Origin: an uncultured Lachnospiraceae bacterium
GTDB lineage: Bacteria > Bacillota > Clostridia > Lachnospirales > Lachnospiraceae
Length of the DNA: 64,000 nt
Direction of reading: 5' to 3'
Assembly (NCBI GenBank): GCA_947648875.1
Contig: CANSPM010000015.1
Coordinates: 1-64,000 of the forward strand
The notes below the pieces were generated by a model. That model had not been told where the DNA came from and searched no databases. It saw nothing but the letters and a program-made list of their open reading frames with translations. Each line of letters opens with the position of its first letter. The stretch's first letter is position 1. The translations under genes were made by a program, and so were the position numbers. Of this stretch, positions 50,490 to 58,174 are shown one piece after another.

Positions 50490-50975
50490 ATGCGGCGGGA
50501 AGCGGGACGGAAAAGATGGATTGGCCTGGTGCTGATCATTATTTTGTGTCTGACAGGTGTATACGGGGCGGGCATTACGGAGAATATCCCGGTATACACC
50601 TTTTTTTCGTGTGCCGCCGAAACCGGTGAGACGGCTGCCCCCGCGAGTGGGCAGAGCGGGGAGCAGGGACTCCATGGGGTAAGCCTGCCCGTCCAGCGGC
50701 TCTGTCAGAACAGCTTTATCTGTCTGCCGGACGCGGCACGGCCCACGGAGCGGCTACAACAATCCCGACCGGATCTTCTTTCGCAGGGCAGACCGGGGAG
50801 ACGCGGTTTCCACAGATTCGCGGTGGAAACAGACGGCGCGGCTCTGGCGGAATTGCCGCAGCCTGCGGAGGGATACGGTTCCCGGGAGAACATGGGGAGA
50901 ACCGTTATCCTGTGCGGCAGCAGAATCATATCTTACATACATGACCAGGACGGTCAGAAAGATAACATTCTCTGA
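50490..50975 (+). CDS. secreted hypothetical protein, 161 aa
   Basis: ATG at 50490 with GGAGAGGAA upstream. The N-terminus is a signal-peptide-like basic and hydrophobic segment (RKRWIGLVLIIILCLTGVYG), followed by a Gln/Pro/Ala-rich region and the end ENMGRTVILCGSRIISYIHD. The family is not recognised. Oddly, a strong terminator-like hairpin (50555-50607) lies within the first third of the gene, so either the hairpin regulates it or the frame is not expressed. Confidence 0.45.
   Translation: MRREAGRKRWIGLVLIIILCLTGVYGAGITENIPVYTFFSCAAETGETAAPASGQSGEQGLHGVSLPVQRLCQNSFICLPDAARPTERLQQSRPDLLSQGRPGRRGFHRFAVETDGAALAELPQPAEGYGSRENMGRTVILCGSRIISYIHDQDGQKDNIL
50555..50607 (+). terminator. strong terminator-like hairpin inside a putative CDS
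   Basis: AGGTGTATACGGG (50555-50567) pairs with CCCGGTATACACCT (50588-50601) apart from one bulged G, followed by seven T (50601-50607). By structure it is among the best intrinsic terminators in the window. Confidence 0.7.
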
Positions 50976-51182
50976 TTCATCATACTGACAAAGGCGCGGA
51001 TTTTCCTTTCTGCCCAGCTTATGTCGCCTGGTAACGCGGCATGTACCGGACAGAAACCGGAAAATCAAATCGTTTGTCAGAATCACCCTGCCTGCGGCGG
51101 GGTATTTGGCGTTCCCGGACTTTCACTGCGGTGGAACAGGGATAAGGATGAAGTTTGTCGAAGAATGAGAGGATGGAAAAAT

Positions 51183-51332
51183 ATGTTGCAGGATCTATTT
51201 GTAGGCGTTATGTGTGTAATTGTAGCGGGAGTTGCCGTATGGGGCTGGTGGCTGGAAAACGGACCCGACCGTTCCGGGTCCGAAGAGCATGAAAAGAAGG
51301 ACCGGGAGAAAGAGGGCGACGAAAAAGGGTGA
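51183..51332 (+). CDS. small single-pass membrane protein, 49 aa
   Basis: ATG at 51183, with AGAGG ten bases upstream. One TM helix (LFVGVMCVIVAGVAVWGWWL) followed by a strongly charged tail (SEEHEKKDREKEGDEKG). A longer frame upstream has no start signals. No family known; just before the phosphonate operon promoter. Confidence 0.4.
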   Translation: MLQDLFVGVMCVIVAGVAVWGWWLENGPDRSGSEEHEKKDREKEGDEKG

Positions 51333-51398
51333 CGCGGCGATTGGCGGTTGCAGGCCGGAGACGGAGTATGTCCCCCGGATAATTTTGGAACTTCCCTG

Positions 51399-51427
51399 TT
51401 GATACTTTGCGGGAAAGTGCGTATAAT
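51399..51427 (+). promoter_or_regulatory. promoter of the phosphonate operon
   Basis: TTGATA (51399-51404), exactly 17 bases, TATAAT (51422-51427): near-perfect sigma-A promoter. Start of phnW-like gene is 66 nt downstream with GGGAGGT before it. Confidence 0.82.
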
Positions 51428-51492
51428 AAATTTGTCTTTCGAGACAGGGCACTATGATGAAGAAACCTGTAAGATGCTGACGGGAGGTCATT

Positions 51493-52638
51493 ATGAACGA
51501 ATCAATCAAGCGCAACATTCTGTTAAACCCGGGGCCGTCCACGACTACGGACACGGTAAAGATGGCACAGGTGGTGCCGGATATATGTCCCAGGGAGAAA
51601 GAGTTTGCCGCTCTGATGAAAGATCTCAGGCGAGATTTGGTGAAGATTGTCCATGGGGACCAGGAGAAATATACTTCCGTGCTTTTCTGTGGCAGCGGTA
51701 CAATCAATATCGACGTGTGTCTTAACTCTCTGCTGCCTGAAAATAAAAAGATTCTGATTGTGAATAACGGGGCCTACAGCCAGCGGGCGGTGGAAATCTG
51801 TTGTTATTACGGGTTGCCCCATATCGATTTGCAGTTTCCGGCAGATCAGCTCCCGGATCTGCAACTGGTGGAGAAGACTTTGGCGGAGAACAGGGATATC
51901 GCGCTGGTACATACCACCCACAACGAGACGGGCACAGGTATTCTGAATCCCATCAGGGAAATCGGAGAACTGGCGCACCGGTACCAGGCGGTCTTTACGG
52001 TGGACACCACTTCCACGTTGGCCATGCGTCCCATTGACATGGAGGCGGAGAACATTGATTTCTGTATGGCGTCCGCGCAGAAAGGGCTTATGGCTATGAC
52101 GGGGCTCTCCTTTATTATCGGGAACAGGGCGATTATAGAGCGGTCCAGGCTTTATCCCAGGCGTTCTTACTATTGTAATCTGTATTTACAGTATGACTGT
52201 TTTGAGAAAACGGGAGAGATGCATTTTACCCCGCCGGTTCAGACAATCTATGCCACATTGCAGGCGCTGAAAGAGTACTTCGCGGAGGGAGAGACGGAGA
52301 AATGGAACAGACACACTAGGGTTTTTAACGCCATCCATGAGGGCCTGGAGGAACTGGGTTTTCGAGACCTGATCAGGCGGGAGTGGCAGGCAGGACTGGT
52401 GGTGTCGGTGTTGTATCCGGAGGATGAGAACTGGGATTTTGAGAAAATACATGATTACTGTTATGAGAGAGGCTTTACCATCTATCCCGGGAAGGTGGCC
52501 AGGGCCAATACGTTCCGCCTGTGCGCGCTGGGGGCTATAGACGAACAGGATATCAGGGATTTCTTTGTGGTACTGCGGGAGGCGCTGCAAAAGTACCAGG
52601 TGGCGATTCCCATAAAGTATGCGGGGAGGGCGGAATAG
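51493..52638 (+). CDS. phnW: 2-aminoethylphosphonate aminotransferase-like enzyme (PhnW family)
   Basis: A 381-residue PLP-dependent class V aminotransferase. KRNILLNPGPSTTTDTVKMA and DICPREKEF at the start are PhnW-type; the cofactor Lys is in MASAQKGLMAMTGLSF, preceded by VFTVDTTSTLAMRPID. In biosynthesis it aminates phosphonoacetaldehyde to 2-aminoethylphosphonate; in catabolism it runs in reverse. The adjacent pepM and ppd genes and lack of a phosphonatase (PhnX) indicate the biosynthetic direction here. First gene of the operon, three bases before pepM. Confidence 0.88.
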   Translation: MNESIKRNILLNPGPSTTTDTVKMAQVVPDICPREKEFAALMKDLRRDLVKIVHGDQEKYTSVLFCGSGTINIDVCLNSLLPENKKILIVNNGAYSQRAVEICCYYGLPHIDLQFPADQLPDLQLVEKTLAENRDIALVHTTHNETGTGILNPIREIGELAHRYQAVFTVDTTSTLAMRPIDMEAENIDFCMASAQKGLMAMTGLSFIIGNRAIIERSRLYPRRSYYCNLYLQYDCFEKTGEMHFTPPVQTIYATLQALKEYFAEGETEKWNRHTRVFNAIHEGLEELGFRDLIRREWQAGLVVSVLYPEDENWDFEKIHDYCYERGFTIYPGKVARANTFRLCALGAIDEQDIRDFFVVLREALQKYQVAIPIKYAGRAE

Positions 52639-52641
52639 AGA

Positions 52642-53937
52642 ATGAAGACGGTATACACTTGTTTTTGCACGGATGTGATTCATGAAGGACATCGGAATAT
52701 TATCAGGAAAGCACAGGAGTACGGGGAAGTGATCGTGGGAGTCCTAAGCGACCGCGCCATGATTCGCTTTAACCGTTTTCCCACGATTTCCTTTGAGGAG
52801 AGAGTACAGATTGTCAGGGAGACAGAGGGCGTAAGCCGGGTGGTGGTGCAGGATGAGATCTCCTATGATGAAGTGATCCGACAGATTCATCCGGACTATG
52901 TGATTCATGGGGACAACTGGGTAAGCGGTCCCTTGAAGGCGGTGAGGGACCGGGTGGAGGCCGCCCTGAGAGAATATGGCGGGGAGATTATAGATGTGCC
53001 GTATACGTACAATGAGAATGTGAAGAGGATAGATGCCCGCATCCGGGAAAAAGTGGGTATGCCGGAGTATCGAAGGAAGCGTCTGCGGCGTCTGCTGTCC
53101 CTGTGTCCCATTGTCAAGACCCTGGAGGTGCACAGCGGGCTGACGGGGCTGATCGCAGAAAAGACGATTGTGGAGCGGGGCGGGGAACTGGATCAGTTTG
53201 ACGCCATGTGGGTGAGTTCCCTGTGCGACTCCACCGCCAAAGGCAAGCCGGATATTGAACTGGTGGATATGACGTCCCGTTTCAGAACCATAGATGATAT
53301 TATGGAAGTGACAACAAAACCCATAATCTTTGACGGCGATACGGGCGGACTGATCGAACACTTTGTGTATACGGTGCGGACGCTGGAGCGGATGGGTGTC
53401 TCGGCGATTATCATCGAGGATAAGACAGGCCTTAAAAGAAATTCGCTGTTTGGGACAGAGGTTTCCCAGACCCAGGACACCATAGAGCATTTCTGTGAGA
53501 AAATCGCGGCGGGCAAGAGGACGCAGCTCACGGATGCCTTTATGATTATCGCAAGAATCGAGAGTCTGATTTTGGAGCAGGGCATGGAGGATGCCCTGGC
53601 GCGCGCCAGGGCCTATGTGGGAGCCGGCGCGGACGGAATCATGATACACAGCCGCAGGAAGGACCCTGCGGAGATTCTCACATTCTGCGATTTATTCCGG
53701 CAGGAAGACCGGAAGACCCCTATTGTGGTGGTGCCCACCTCTTTCAACTCTGTCACGGAGGAGGAACTTATGGCGCATGGGGTCAATATTGTGATCTATG
53801 CCAATCAGCTGACCAGAAGCGCGTTTCCCGCCATGCAGCAGACGGCGGTGGACATTCTGAAAAATCATCGCGCCCGAGAGGTGGATGAGCGGCTGATGCC
53901 CATCAGCGAAATTCTCACGTTGATCGACGAGTTATAA
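52642..53937 (+). CDS. pepM: phosphoenolpyruvate mutase with N-terminal cytidylyltransferase-like domain
   Basis: A 431-residue fusion. Residues 1-135 are a nucleotidyltransferase-like domain (CFCTDVIHEGHRNIIRKAQE with HxGH-type HEGH; ISFEERV). Residues about 140-431 are the isocitrate lyase/PEP mutase barrel: FDAMWVSSLCDSTAKGKPD, FDGDTGG with the metal-binding Asp, and IIEDKTGLKRNSLFG, the mutase EDKxxxKxNS motif. It converts PEP to phosphonopyruvate, the committed step of phosphonate biosynthesis. This two-domain form is known from other bacteria. Next gene ppd draws the unfavourable equilibrium forward. Confidence 0.92.
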   Translation: MKTVYTCFCTDVIHEGHRNIIRKAQEYGEVIVGVLSDRAMIRFNRFPTISFEERVQIVRETEGVSRVVVQDEISYDEVIRQIHPDYVIHGDNWVSGPLKAVRDRVEAALREYGGEIIDVPYTYNENVKRIDARIREKVGMPEYRRKRLRRLLSLCPIVKTLEVHSGLTGLIAEKTIVERGGELDQFDAMWVSSLCDSTAKGKPDIELVDMTSRFRTIDDIMEVTTKPIIFDGDTGGLIEHFVYTVRTLERMGVSAIIIEDKTGLKRNSLFGTEVSQTQDTIEHFCEKIAAGKRTQLTDAFMIIARIESLILEQGMEDALARARAYVGAGADGIMIHSRRKDPAEILTFCDLFRQEDRKTPIVVVPTSFNSVTEEELMAHGVNIVIYANQLTRSAFPAMQQTAVDILKNHRAREVDERLMPISEILTLIDEL

Positions 53938-53985
53938 CGCGCTTTTGCAGGCGAAGCCTGCGCGTGTACAGGCGGGGAAATATAA

Positions 53986-54699
53986 ATGGAATATGCAATC
54001 ATTATGGCATCGGGAATGGGAACCAGAATGCGGCCACTGACGGAAAAGACGCCCAAGCCCCTGATACCGGTAAACGGCATCCCCATGATTGAAACGGTCA
54101 TTCAGGGACTGCAAAGAAGAAAAATAGAACGAATTTATATAGTGGTGGGCTATCTCAGGGAGCAATTTGGCTATCTGGAGGAAAAATACGGCAATGTGAG
54201 CCTGCTGGAAAATGAAGACTATCAATGGGTGAATAATATATCTTCCATATACAGGGCTTCCTCTGTATTGGGAATGGGGGATTGCTTTATCTGTGAGGCG
54301 GATCTGTACATCGCCGCTCCCCAAATATTTGACGCGGTCATGGAGACATCCTGCTATTTCGGGAAATATGTGGAAGGATATTCCGAAGACTGGCTGTTTC
54401 AGCGAGACGGGGAAGGATACATTGCCCGTGTGGGAAAAGGCGGGGAGAATTGCTATAATATGGTAGGCATCTCCTATTTCCGGCAGGCGGACTGTGTGAT
54501 TCTGAGGGATGCCATAGAGAGGGCTTACAAAACGGCGGGATATGAGAAGCTGTTCTGGGACGAAGTGGTGGACCGCAATCTGGACAAACTCAGGCTTTTC
54601 GTGCATCCCGTGGAAGAGGGGCAGATCTTTGAGATTGACACGGTGGAGGAACTTGACAGACTGAACAGGGGATGGCGCTCAAGAGGAGGAAAGAATTGA
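53986..54699 (+). CDS. sugar-phosphate/phosphonate nucleotidyltransferase (PntC/LicC-like)
   Basis: A 237-residue nucleotidyltransferase: IIMASGMGTRMRPLTEKTPK and PLIPVNGIPMIETVI at the start, the NTP-binding Rossmann pattern; NISSIYRASSVLGMGDCFIC and EADLY give the metal-binding Asp. The NNISSIY block resembles LicC-type choline-phosphate cytidylyltransferases and the PntC enzymes that make CMP-AEP. In this operon CMP-aminoethylphosphonate is the likely product. Its stop overlaps the TTG start of ppd (TTGA), showing coupled translation. Confidence 0.85.
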   Translation: MEYAIIMASGMGTRMRPLTEKTPKPLIPVNGIPMIETVIQGLQRRKIERIYIVVGYLREQFGYLEEKYGNVSLLENEDYQWVNNISSIYRASSVLGMGDCFICEADLYIAAPQIFDAVMETSCYFGKYVEGYSEDWLFQRDGEGYIARVGKGGENCYNMVGISYFRQADCVILRDAIERAYKTAGYEKLFWDEVVDRNLDKLRLFVHPVEEGQIFEIDTVEELDRLNRGWRSRGGKN

Positions 54700-55820
54700 A
54701 AGCGGAAAAGTTTGTGGAAATTATAGGGGCGGATTTCTATACGGGAGTGCCGGACTCGCAGTTGAAGGCGTTGTGCGATTATTTGATGAAACGCTATGGA
54801 ATAGACCCGGCACATCATTTGATTGCCGCCAATGAAGGAAACTGCGCCGCCATTGCGGCGGGCTATCATCTGGCCACCGGAAAGATCCCGGTGGTGTACA
54901 TGCAGAACAGCGGGGAAGGAAATATAATCAACCCGGTGGCTTCGCTGTTAAATGATAAAGTATACGCAATTCCGGTTATATTTGTCGTTGGATGGCGGGG
55001 GGAGCCGGGCGTACATGACGAGCCCCAGCATATCTACCAGGGGGAGGTCACGCTCAGGCTGCTGGAGGATATGGATATCCGCACTTTTGTCGTGGGAAAA
55101 GAGACTGCGGAGGAGGAACTGAAGCTGGCGCTGGAGGAATTGCAAAGGGATCTTTCCGCAGGGAAAAGTATAGCCCTGGTGGTGCGCAAGGGCGCTCTGT
55201 CCTTTGACGGGGAGATGCCATATGGCAATGACTGCGCCATGACGCGGGAGGAGATTATCCGGCATATCGCCGCAACGGCGGGGGAAAATCCCATTGTTTG
55301 CACCACCGGGAAGGCAAGCAGAGAGTTGTTTGAAATCAGAGCGGCCAATGGGCAGAGCCATAAATATGATTTCCTGACGGTGGGGTCCATGGGGCACAGC
55401 TCTTCTATCGCTCTTGGGATTGCGGCAAATAAGCCGGACACAAAAATCTGGTGTATCGACGGGGACGGCGCCGTATTGATGCATATGGGCGCCATGGCTG
55501 TGATCGGGGCCAATCGCCCGAAAAATCTGGTACATGTGGTGATAAACAATGGAGCCCATGAAACCGTGGGCGGAATGCCCACGGTGGCAGGCGGAATAGA
55601 TCTGCCCGCCATCGCCAGAGCCTGCGGTTATCCCTGGGCCGTTTCTGTGGACAGCTTCGAGGAACTGGACCGGGAACTTGCCGCTGCGGCGGGGCGGGAG
55701 GCCCTGACTCTCATAGAGGCCAGAAGCGCCATAGGGGCGCGGGCGAATCTGGGACGTCCCACCACCAGCGCCGCGCAGAACAAGGCCGCATTTATGGAGT
55801 ACCTGGCAGATCTGCCATAG
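54696..55820 (+). CDS. ppd: phosphonopyruvate decarboxylase
   Basis: A 374-residue thiamine-diphosphate enzyme. FYTGVPDSQLKALCDYLM, the catalytic Glu in AANEGNCAAIAAGYHLATG, YMQNSGEGNIINPVASLLND and VGWRGEPGVHDEPQH are hallmark Ppd motifs; the ThDP fold GDG...N appears as CIDGDGAVLMHMG and VVINNGAHETVGG. It decarboxylates phosphonopyruvate to phosphonoacetaldehyde. The TTG at 54696 with AGGAGG eight bases upstream gives the usual length; an in-frame ATG at 54672 would overlap the previous gene more. Confidence 0.92.
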   Translation: MKAEKFVEIIGADFYTGVPDSQLKALCDYLMKRYGIDPAHHLIAANEGNCAAIAAGYHLATGKIPVVYMQNSGEGNIINPVASLLNDKVYAIPVIFVVGWRGEPGVHDEPQHIYQGEVTLRLLEDMDIRTFVVGKETAEEELKLALEELQRDLSAGKSIALVVRKGALSFDGEMPYGNDCAMTREEIIRHIAATAGENPIVCTTGKASRELFEIRAANGQSHKYDFLTVGSMGHSSSIALGIAANKPDTKIWCIDGDGAVLMHMGAMAVIGANRPKNLVHVVINNGAHETVGGMPTVAGGIDLPAIARACGYPWAVSVDSFEELDRELAAAAGREALTLIEARSAIGARANLGRPTTSAAQNKAAFMEYLADLP

Positions 55821-55956
55821 ATCTGCCCACCGTCTATCTCAAAACCTGGATGTGAGGGCGGATTTGATTGTATGCTTATGCATTGGCGCAAAGCTACAGC
55901 CGCGCTTGCGTTACGCAGAAAGGGGTAAGTCTGGAAACAGCAGGAATCGGGTGAAT

Positions 55957-57654
55957 ATGAAGAAATTTGGATTGTCATTTCTAAATGTGTTTTTACTTAC
56001 GTTTATGTTGCTGATATTTGGTCCGGCAGAAATATTCTTTGCCAATGCCACAGAGTTTGAATTTGTCTACGGAGAATTTGCGGGATATCTGGCTGCGGCG
56101 GCACTGGGAGCGGCTGCGGTGGGGGGCGGTCTGCTGACAGTCTTGCCGGACAGGCTGTATCGGTTGACCATGTCCGTGACCTTTGGCGTTTCGGCGGCAG
56201 GATATCTCCAGGTGATGCTTTTAAACCGCAAGCTGGATCTGCTGGGGCTGAACCCGGAGGGCTATCAGGTGGACCCGGGCGTGGCTCTGGGCAATCTCTG
56301 CGTCTGGCTGTTGGTCATTTCCGGGATTATTGTACTGGCTTTTGTCAAAAAAGAGATCTGGAAGAGCCTGGTAAAGTACGGCGCGGCATTTTTGCTCTGT
56401 ATTCAGGCCGTAGCCCTTGTGTCTCTGCTGGTCACAGCCAGAGAGGACGCGTATCATCACAAGACACAGGAATGGCATCTCACAGGAGAAGAGCAATATG
56501 CGGTGTCCGCCAGGGAGAATGTGATTCTGATTATTCTGGACTATTTCAGCAATCAGGACCTGGTGGAGGTGCAGGCAGCGTATCCGGATGTGATGGATTG
56601 TCTGCATGATTTTACCTATTATAATAACACGGACTGCAATTACTATGGCACTTTTCCCTCCATTACACATATGCTCACGGGCAAGGAGGTGGACGCCTCC
56701 ATACCTGTCAACGAGTGGTTTTATAACGTGTGGACGGACCCGGATACCATTGCTTTCTACGAAGCGTTGCGGGAAAGGGACTATGTGGTTAATTTGTACA
56801 GTCCGGATACCCATCATCTGTGCGGAACCAATGATGTGGAGATTTTCAGAACCTGTTTCTCCAATGTGACCAATTCCTCCAGAAAAGTGGATGTATTTTA
56901 CAAGCTGCTGTTTAAAACCATAACCAAGATGTCCTGTTACCGGATGATGCCGGAGATGCTGAAAAACGTATTTTATACGGAAGGTTCGGAATACGCAGAT
57001 ATTATTGCCTATGAAGACGATATCATCAACCACAATAATGCGGATTTTTACAGGGGGCTGCTGGAGAACGGCCTGACTGTGGACAAGCATTCCAAGTATT
57101 TCATAATACAGCATCTGCTGGGGACGCACGAGTATACCACCACGGCGGATTGTATGCAGAGTCCCAAGTCCACTCTGGAAGATACGGCAAGGGGCTGCAT
57201 GGTCATGGTGGAAGAGTATCTCAATCAGCTGAAACAGATTGGCGCGTATGACAATTCGACGATTATAGTAACCTCGGATCACGGAGATATGGTGGATTCC
57301 CAGGTGATCTTTTACATTAAGGAACCGGGCATCACAAGGGAGAGTGCAGCGGTAACAAATGCCCCCATTTCGCTGTGTGAACTGCGCCCTACGATAGCGC
57401 AGGCGGCCGGGCTGGACGGCGCCCGGTTTGGGCGGACAATTTATGAATTTGCCGAGAACGAGCAGAGAGAGCGGCAGGTCTGGGTCCGGGATTCGGATGT
57501 TCGTTACACCATCGTTCAAAACTATGTCGAGGACAGGATTGGCTATGCCAATATCTATAAGGTTTATAAGTATATAGGAGATTATGACGATCTGCTTTCA
57601 CAGATTGAGCAGGAGCAATACGAAGTGGTGCAGATGGTGGATTCCTTCTTTTAG
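55957..57654 (+). CDS. membrane sulfatase/alkaline-phosphatase superfamily protein (LtaS-like transferase candidate)
   Basis: A 565-residue protein with about five N-terminal TM helices (to about residue 160) and a large extracellular catalytic domain. NVILIILDYFSNQDL carries the first metal-binding Asp, YYGTFPSITHMLTG the Thr/Ser nucleophile region, and IIVTSDHGDM the Asp-His pair. The layout resembles LtaS-type phosphoglycerol and phosphoethanolamine transferases. In this operon it could transfer or trim an aminoethylphosphonate-bearing group at the cell surface; this is inference. ATG at 55957 chosen over a longer frame because it begins directly before TM1. Confidence 0.75.
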   Translation: MKKFGLSFLNVFLLTFMLLIFGPAEIFFANATEFEFVYGEFAGYLAAAALGAAAVGGGLLTVLPDRLYRLTMSVTFGVSAAGYLQVMLLNRKLDLLGLNPEGYQVDPGVALGNLCVWLLVISGIIVLAFVKKEIWKSLVKYGAAFLLCIQAVALVSLLVTAREDAYHHKTQEWHLTGEEQYAVSARENVILIILDYFSNQDLVEVQAAYPDVMDCLHDFTYYNNTDCNYYGTFPSITHMLTGKEVDASIPVNEWFYNVWTDPDTIAFYEALRERDYVVNLYSPDTHHLCGTNDVEIFRTCFSNVTNSSRKVDVFYKLLFKTITKMSCYRMMPEMLKNVFYTEGSEYADIIAYEDDIINHNNADFYRGLLENGLTVDKHSKYFIIQHLLGTHEYTTTADCMQSPKSTLEDTARGCMVMVEEYLNQLKQIGAYDNSTIIVTSDHGDMVDSQVIFYIKEPGITRESAAVTNAPISLCELRPTIAQAAGLDGARFGRTIYEFAENEQRERQVWVRDSDVRYTIVQNYVEDRIGYANIYKVYKYIGDYDDLLSQIEQEQYEVVQMVDSFF

Positions 57655-57740
57655 ATTCCCCGGGGCTTTTTGGGGCAATGAAATATAGGGACGGCTGCCA
57701 CTGTGTGGTGGAGCAGGCGCGGCGCTGGCCAGAAAAATAT

Positions 57741-57769
57741 TTGCAATCATATCGCACATGATATATAAT
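57741..57769 (+). promoter_or_regulatory. internal promoter of the phosphonate locus
   Basis: TTGCAA (57741-57746), 17 bases, TATAAT (57764-57769), in the 181-nt gap before the small membrane protein gene. It allows the last two genes to be expressed apart from the AEP-making enzymes. Confidence 0.62.
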
Positions 57770-57835
57770 AACAAATATTTCAAAGTCATTTAGATTTGTA
57801 CATGCCGAAAGGCGGGAAAGGCGAGGTTATTCAAT

Positions 57836-58090
57836 ATGAGGAAATCAGTTGGCAGGGCGTTTTCTTTTGTGTATTTTTTCAGTTGCTTTTATACATTGTT
57901 CACTCTTCCGGTGCACGCGTATATTGACCCTTCTGCGGTGACGTATATTATCCAGGCGGTGGCGGGTGTGCTGATCGCGTTGGGCGCGGCCCTTACCATT
58001 TTCCGCCACAAGATCTTTAAGTTTTTCCGGGGCAAGAAGAAAGACAAAGAGGAAGAGAGCAAGATAGAGTTTAAGGATGTGCAGGAATAA
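57836..58090 (+). CDS. small membrane protein of the phosphonate locus
   Basis: An 84-residue protein: a signal-like helix (FSFVYFFSCFYTLFTLPVHA), then AYIDPSAVTYIIQAVAGVLI and a second helix, then a cationic and acidic tail (FRGKKKDKEEESKIEF). Small proteins with a YIDP motif and two helices occur beside surface-polymer genes in Firmicutes, a loose association from memory. No enzymatic motif. It precedes the YidC-fusion gene by 84 nt. Confidence 0.7.
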   Translation: MRKSVGRAFSFVYFFSCFYTLFTLPVHAYIDPSAVTYIIQAVAGVLIALGAALTIFRHKIFKFFRGKKKDKEEESKIEFKDVQE

Positions 58091-58174
58091 GAGCGGAAGA
58101 AAGAGCGCCAGGCCCTGGAGGAAGAATGGGAAAAGCGCGTGGGGATACACAGAGGAAAGGCAGGAAGAAGACAA

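Noticed and set aside
51348-51725. 125-codon frame over the phosphonate promoter
   Set aside because: It overlaps the consensus promoter and the well-supported start of the phnW-like gene.
51493-55820. AEP catabolic locus
   Set aside because: PhnX phosphonatase and a phosphonate importer are missing, while pepM and ppd point to biosynthesis.
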